Origin: Sipunculus nudus
Taxonomy: Eukaryota; Annelida; Sipuncula; Golfingiida; Sipunculidae
Direction of reading: 5' to 3'
Assembly: GCA_026874595.1 (NCBI GenBank)
Contig: CM049318.1
Coordinates: 20,003,456-20,067,455 of the forward strand
DNA length: 64,000 nt
A model generated the notes under the pieces. The model did not search any database. It was not told the origin of the DNA and worked only from the letters and a program-made list of their open reading frames with translations. Shown here piece after piece: positions 58,661 through 64,000 of this stretch; the stretch's first letter is position 1; every line of letters begins with the position of its first letter. The translations under genes were made by a program, and so were the position numbers.

Positions 58661-59550
58661 CGGTAAATGTAACGGATCAGAATTGTTCTACAAATGAGGA
58701 AACACCACAAAACTCCGAAGAAATAAAACCCAAAGGTGATTGCACATTGAAGGACATTGCACGATTCTCATAAATTTTTACTGCGGTTAGGACGAACGTA
58801 AACTTAGTTAAAACTTTAGGGTTTTAAATTAGCCATGCATTAGGATACGGGTAGTTTTAAGCCGTTGGTACCTTAATCGGTAATGGAATAAGTTTCTTTT
58901 TAAATTATCAAAAATATTTGCAGACAAGTCATTGATAATGATTATAGTACATCATACATTAATCATCATCCCTTGATCCTTAAAAAATAATCTAGTATAT
59001 TGTGACTTGTACGTTTACCTATTGTCACTTTAAAAAAAAAGAAAAGTTCCAATTAATACAGGTTGGTTTTCTTGAAAATCTAGAATTGGACTTCAGAATG
59101 CTTTTCATGTTAAAGATTATTTATTCTCTATTTATGATCCAGATCAACTATTTGTGCTGATCATTTGAAGGATACAGGAAGTTTGCTTTCTTATAACTGT
59201 CGCAACCAAAATGGGTGAATCTGCTGATCTAAGCACTCTCATATCGAAACCCGACGAACAAAGGCCTACCCCAAAAAAATGAACTACCGTGTCAGACGTT
59301 GTACAGTACCAAAGGCAGTAAAATCCCTGAAATAAATCTCGATGACGCTGACTACGAAGAAGAAGAAAATGCCGAAAGTGACATGAAGTCGTTGGATTAC
59401 CGAACAAGCGCAAAAGCAATTGGTTGCACCAGCATCATTTTATTTGGCATTAACTTTGGTGTTATAGTTAACATGGACTTGGGTACCTTTGCAAAGCACC
59501 TTAAACAGCTGAAAAAAAAACTTGAGTCGCTAAAAATGAGTTTCAAATCT
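58661..59550 (+). pseudogene. L3: lectin-like membrane protein pseudogene, exons 3-4 only
   Basis: Exon 3 (58661-58735) is open and keeps AAAG before it and G|GTGATTGC after it. It is 75 nt rather than 60, still phase 1, and encodes NVTDQNCSTNEETPQNSEE. Exon 4 (from about 59199) lacks the AG acceptor (TTATAACTG where L1 and L2 have TTTTAG). It runs into TGA at 59279, and has an indel before the conserved KGSKIPEINLDDADYEEEE region. A one-base insertion at the tail destroys the normal stop after LKQLKKKL. Exons 1 and 2 are absent from the unit. Clearly a dead copy. Confidence 0.85.
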
Positions 59551-62500
59551 TCTTTTAAAGAACAAACCCTGATATATTTGTTATTGAAAGATTCGAACAT
59601 TAACTTTTTTTTGCGCATTTTTTTATGACGTTATATTTCCTCGCTGGTAATGATAACAATACACAATAATTATGAGGATTATCCCAATCAACTCTTTGAA
59701 GATTCCCAAGCTATACCTGATGAGGTCTTAACGTTGCTTTATTTGGGAATATGTTTTATATGTTATTTTCTTTCACGACGCCGACGCTATCGAAGAAGAT
59801 GTTTTTAAATATAGCTTCACACTCATATGATATACCAGGAACATTATTTGAGAAGTTTTGAAATTCCGTTAATTTGAACACAAATGGAAAACCGTTTCAT
59901 GAAAAGCCTACCCACTGCCTACATATTTTTTTAAGCTACAAGTAGACGACATCAACATAAAGAGGTGTTCCTCATTTAACTTAGGCTGCAGTACACAACA
60001 TTGTATACAAATTACTGATGATCGACATTTTTTTTAGTTATGATCGGGACGCTGATCTAGTAGCCCCGAGTTATAGTTTATTTACTTGTAGACAAAAACA
60101 GTCAATATGAATTCCATTCCTAAAGGCTGTAGCGGGGGATATTCATGGATCTTTTAGTTTACACATTGCTATTTTGTACGAATTAATAATTCATATATAT
60201 GCATATTTTGTATGTTCTAATCGCGGCTTACCAGGAGGACGCTCATCAAGAGGAATAGTAACAGTTGTTCGTAATTGCATAATCAATATATTCTGAAGGA
60301 CACTCTTACTTTGAAGCGCATGGATGCTTATGTTTACAGTCGCTGTTTTTATTATAAATGCATAATTTATATATGATTTTATTCATGGCCCAATTCTGGC
60401 TTTGCCATGAAATTACACTCATCAATGCATGTAACTGCTGCTGTTCATTATCTCAAAATTAATATATTCTGATGCCCTATTTTTAACGACTAAGACTGTG
60501 CAGTTTGTACACTCATTTATATACAATGTTTATGGTTCATTAAGGCAGATCTATACATTCTGAGGATTTTGTTTTACACCTGAGACAATACATGGACGAT
60601 CATCTATATACACTTAAATTCAGGTAAATTTATAGTCTGTGCAAGGATCTTCTAATATGTGCACCATATTTTACTGTTTCGACACGTACAGAAATTTGTA
60701 CGTTGCATTTGGCTTTTATTGCCTTTAAAACAGTTCTATCATGTGTTAAAGATGTTGTGTTGTGTAATACGTGAGATAGTATATTCAAATCTATGCTAGG
60801 AAACCAAGCATATTTAGAGTTTACTTGATAGTTTACTTTACATAGTAATCATCTACGAATATTGTTGTTTCAAATAAAAGCTCTCTTTACATGACGTTTC
60901 GGTTCAAAGGTGGCATATGTCAGGTCTGCATGTGGATACTGCTGTATATTAGGTTTCAAGAGCGGGAAACAAAGGCGTTAACTATTCTAGCTTTTTCCTA
61001 CCTTGTCATTAGTTTTGCACTTGGAGATCAATTTAGTTTCACCAAAAATACGACAGGTGGTGTTTTAATATAATGAAGACTGGCTTATCTATTTTTATAT
61101 TAATTGATAACACAACAATATATCCATGACAGGAGAACCTTCGCACAAGCAATAGGAATAACATCCCTAAAAATAATTTCCAGTAAATAATACAAAGGTT
61201 ATTTCAAACTACATATCGTGTTTCAGAACACTTCGGAAGGCCTCAAGCCTTTTTCAGAGCAGTAAACTGCTTTTGATCTAGATAAAAATTCGAAGTTGCC
61301 CACGATGGCGCTGAGATAGTCTTTATGAGGAATAACTTTCCGATTTATAGAGAAACTAGGAAAATAACCCACTGCCCCATTAGGAAAAGGTTTGATTCAT
61401 TACTTCAGATGTATGGTCCAAGGATACACGATGATTATGGCTATGTTATAGTTCGCCGCTAATACACCCAGTTGCCATTTCTACTGACTGGGAAAAAAGT
61501 TAACAGTTATCACAACGAATACATTGATTTGGCATAAAAATGTGAATAATATGGGAATGATATGTTGCTGACCATTGAAAATGAGAAGTTCCGATTGTAA
61601 TTTCACTAGAAAATTCAACTAATCATAGGTGCTTTATGCATCGCCCACTAGCGGTAGGCGGGTACTTTATCCTCATGTGTTACACATCAGTATACCTGTA
61701 ATTTTTCCATCTGTTTCTTGTATCAGTGTTTTCTTATGGCTTTAATGAAAAGATAGGTGAAGACTGGCAGTACCTGTACACAATAAACATTGTTTTGCTC
61801 TTACAAGTCGCAAACAGGTGTGCAGTTGACATAGCCTTGCCTTGCCTGAATACCTCCAAATTTGTTTCAAACCTTTTCCGTAAGTTTGCTGAATGACAAA
61901 CCGAAGGACAAATATAATACCTCATGCCACCTGGAGGAATTATGATAATCCACGGGGTTATATACTATTCCTTGAATAAAGTGAATTTATTGGTTTTTTT
62001 TTATATAAAACTAAATTTAATAATGTTAAATTGATATTTTTATGTCGCTGTTAAACAAAAAATTTACAATTTACTATACAAACATAACAAAAAATTACCT
62101 ACAAATATGGAAATATTCAAGGTCAAGGCCACTTTCGTGGTAAAGGTTATGACCCATGGTAAAGGTTAAGACCTCATCCCATAACCCATCTCTCTACATG
62201 TTCATAATATGAGAGAAATCTGTCAATCATTTTTTGACTTATAAGACTATCAAGTGGCAAAGCTGGGGATTTCTAAATGCGCGAAAACAAAAAAGGGTAA
62301 TAAGTGGCGCCACTATTTTCAGACACATCTCGAGATATTTACGAATTTGTGTGATTTTCGGCAACAATAAACCTATTCAAGGTCAAGGTCAAGTTCATTA
62401 ATTCATTTTAAATAGGATTCGTCCCCTTACCTATATCTATACATATGTGGAGTTTGATAAAGATCCGTGATTTTTTTTTAGTTATATCGCTCTCAACATT

Positions 62501-62600
62501 TTTATGAGGGCGGGACCGTCAAGAAACTATAGTATCCCCCCACTGTGCCTTGAGAGACAATTAAGGGCATCAGGAGTGAAAGAAACATGCTTCCAATGAA
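59551..62600. other. 3' flank of L3 and end of unit 3
   Basis: Matches 22.93-24.5 kb in blocks (GATTCCCAAGCTA-ACCTGATG, the 182-bp tandem pair at 60150-60430, GAAACCAAGCATA). No gene supported; short frames at 60891-61073 and 61734-61925 have no recognisable domain. Confidence 0.6.
62080..62560. repeat. Dispersed repeat, second copy of the 49.65-50.27 kb type
   Basis: ATTCAAGGTCAAGGCCACTT, GTGGCGCCACTATTTTCAGA, ATTCAAGGTCAAGGTCAAGT, GGAGTTTGATAAAGATCCGT, and GGGCGGGACCGTC then TATCCCCCCACT. It contains its own internal repeat of the TTCAAGGTCAAGG motif. Confidence 0.5.
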
Positions 62601-62639
62601 GCGCTGATGTTGGTTGTTGTTCTGTTACATTTAAATTAT

Positions 62640-64000
62640 TAAACATGAACCAGTGAATTTCCCTTTCTCTAATCAATACTGCAAGATACATATTATAAGA
62701 GTTTACTTATACACACAGCTAAAATGCCAAAAATATCCCTGTAAGGGTGCATGGACAAAGAGAAAGTGAGTTAAATAATTTAAATGATATAGCACACACG
62801 TATGTAGTAAAATGTCTTTTGTCTTCAGTTGTTTCAGGTTTAGTGTGCAGCAGCGTCATTAGGTGGTTTAGCTTGAGCTGCTAGCTGAGTCACACCTTTC
62901 ACACTGGAGTTCTAATAGATTCGTCTCCATAAATGTCCCGTGCCAGTGTCAAATAACCATATCTTTCATATACCAACAATTACCACGAATTGTATAAGTC
63001 GCTGCTCGTCAAAGTCTTTATCATATACCATTAATTATAACATGTCAATCGTACATCTGATTCTTATATGTTTCCTTATTTATTAAATCATAAAAGTTTG
63101 CTTCTCCAAATATTTACCCGTAACCATGGATACGGCTATTTCTTTGGTTCCTGGGTGACGTTTTGTCCACGTAACACAATATGCTCTAGATGTGGCAGAT
63201 GTCAACTGGTGCCTGGTTTTCCGATGTGAGTGATTTCTGGTATTTCTTCTCCTCTACATATGCTTGAATATTACGTTACTGGTCCCTATATGCGTATTTA
63301 ATTGAATCTTGGATTTATATTACTTATGAATATTAAACTTATTTTTAGTTGACAGAAACAATGATATCTTTGCGCGCTCTCAATATATAGCAAAATCACC
63401 GGAAACTTTAAACTAAACGTAGATGTTCATGCTCACTGATTCACCACAGAATAACCTACAAGATATCAGTAAAATTGACATAGTTGAGAAGGTTCATCGA
63501 TTTAAAAATTATGCAAGATCAGGGTAAGATTTTGTGATCGGGCAGCAGAGAGATGGAAACCAGGAAAAGGGTATAAATAACAAGTGATGATACTTTGTTC
63601 TCATTGAGCAATGTATTTAATGTTCAAATTTTCAAAATGGCGATTAATTTCTACCAAACGTGTAAGTTTTGACCACTATAAAGTTTATTTTAGTTGTAAA
63701 CTGCATAGATCAATATATCAATGTCATAAACAATTTAAGCATACTCTGCATATTTAACGGGGTCATTTGCATTTATAAAAAGATCATTTAAACAATTATT
63801 TAAACCCATTATTTGATCTCCTACACATTTATAATCATTCGAAAGTACAATGTATTGAAGTATCAGCAACCAATGAGGCCAAAGGGCCTGTTGTCGGTAA
63901 GGCGTATCAAACGATCAAATCTTCTTCCCGTGCTACGACTTTTAAAGAAAAATGTTCTAGGAGGTAACTGCGTATTTTTTTCAAGCTAGCTTAACTAAGT
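62640..64000. repeat. Segmental duplication unit 4 (partial, continues right)
   Basis: TGCTAGCTGAGTCACACCTT and TCACACTGGAGTTCTAATAG, TGTCCCGTGCCAGTGTCAAA and the exon-like block near 63115-63225 match 35.05-35.44 kb and 53.5-53.93 kb; 63.4-64.0 kb matches 54.1-54.75 kb. By analogy a further lectin copy may lie to the right of the window. Confidence 0.8.

Larger units (their letters stand above)
44800..61400. repeat. Segmental duplication unit 3
   Basis: Shares order with units 1 and 2 but has lost family B and lectin exons 1-2. The end near 61200-61370 (TTTCAGA-CACTTCGGAAGGCC, CTTTATGAGGAATAACTTTC) matches 24350-24500. Confidence 0.8.

Overview
The window is AT-rich eukaryotic DNA: short exons bounded by GT/AG introns, many (TA)n microsatellites, a tRNA-derived SINE, a pogo/Tigger DNA transposon and a Metaviridae (gypsy) retrotransposon relic. 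Gene and repeat style fit an invertebrate, most likely a bivalve mollusc. That is an inference; nothing in the window names the species.

The backbone is a tandem array of diverged segmental duplications with a period near 17.7-19.8 kb. Unit 1 runs from about 8 kb (left edge unclear) to 24.5 kb, unit 2 from 24.5 to 44.8 kb, unit 3 from 44.8 to 61.4 kb, and a fourth partial copy from 62.6 kb to the window end. The payload is a family of four-exon genes for single-pass membrane C-type lectin-like proteins: signal peptide plus N-terminal half of the C-type lectin-like domain (CTLD) in 221 nt, C-terminal half in about 200 nt, stalk in 60 nt, acidic juxtamembrane segment plus transmembrane helix plus basic tail in about 350 nt. 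Intron phases are 2, 1, 1 throughout.

Four family members are visible. L0 (minus strand) shows only its first exon at the left edge. L1 (16551-22925) is damaged by a frameshift and a lost splice donor. L2 (36353-41878) is intact, 277 codons. L3 (58661-59550) is a pseudogene that keeps only exons 3-4. A second family ('family B') lies on the minus strand: one open copy (11507-11910) encodes a small glycosylated, Cys-containing membrane protein, and relics lie at 4.2-4.7, 5.8-6.2 and 30.4-30.85 kb. The locus looks like a birth-and-death cluster of surface receptors, as in innate immune or self/non-self recognition families; that function is inferred.

The units differ by insertions whose empty sites can be read in the sister units. 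These are a 1.1-kb foldback palindrome in intron 1 of L1, an internally deleted Tigger element (43284-44786) at the end of unit 2, and a YqaJ-like relic segment in unit 2. A gypsy relic with a probable 3' LTR (about 55.78-57.66 kb) lies where the missing exons 1-2 of L3 would be expected. Tandem exon relics, a 44-bp minisatellite (with an inverted block in unit 2) and poly-C runs complete the picture.
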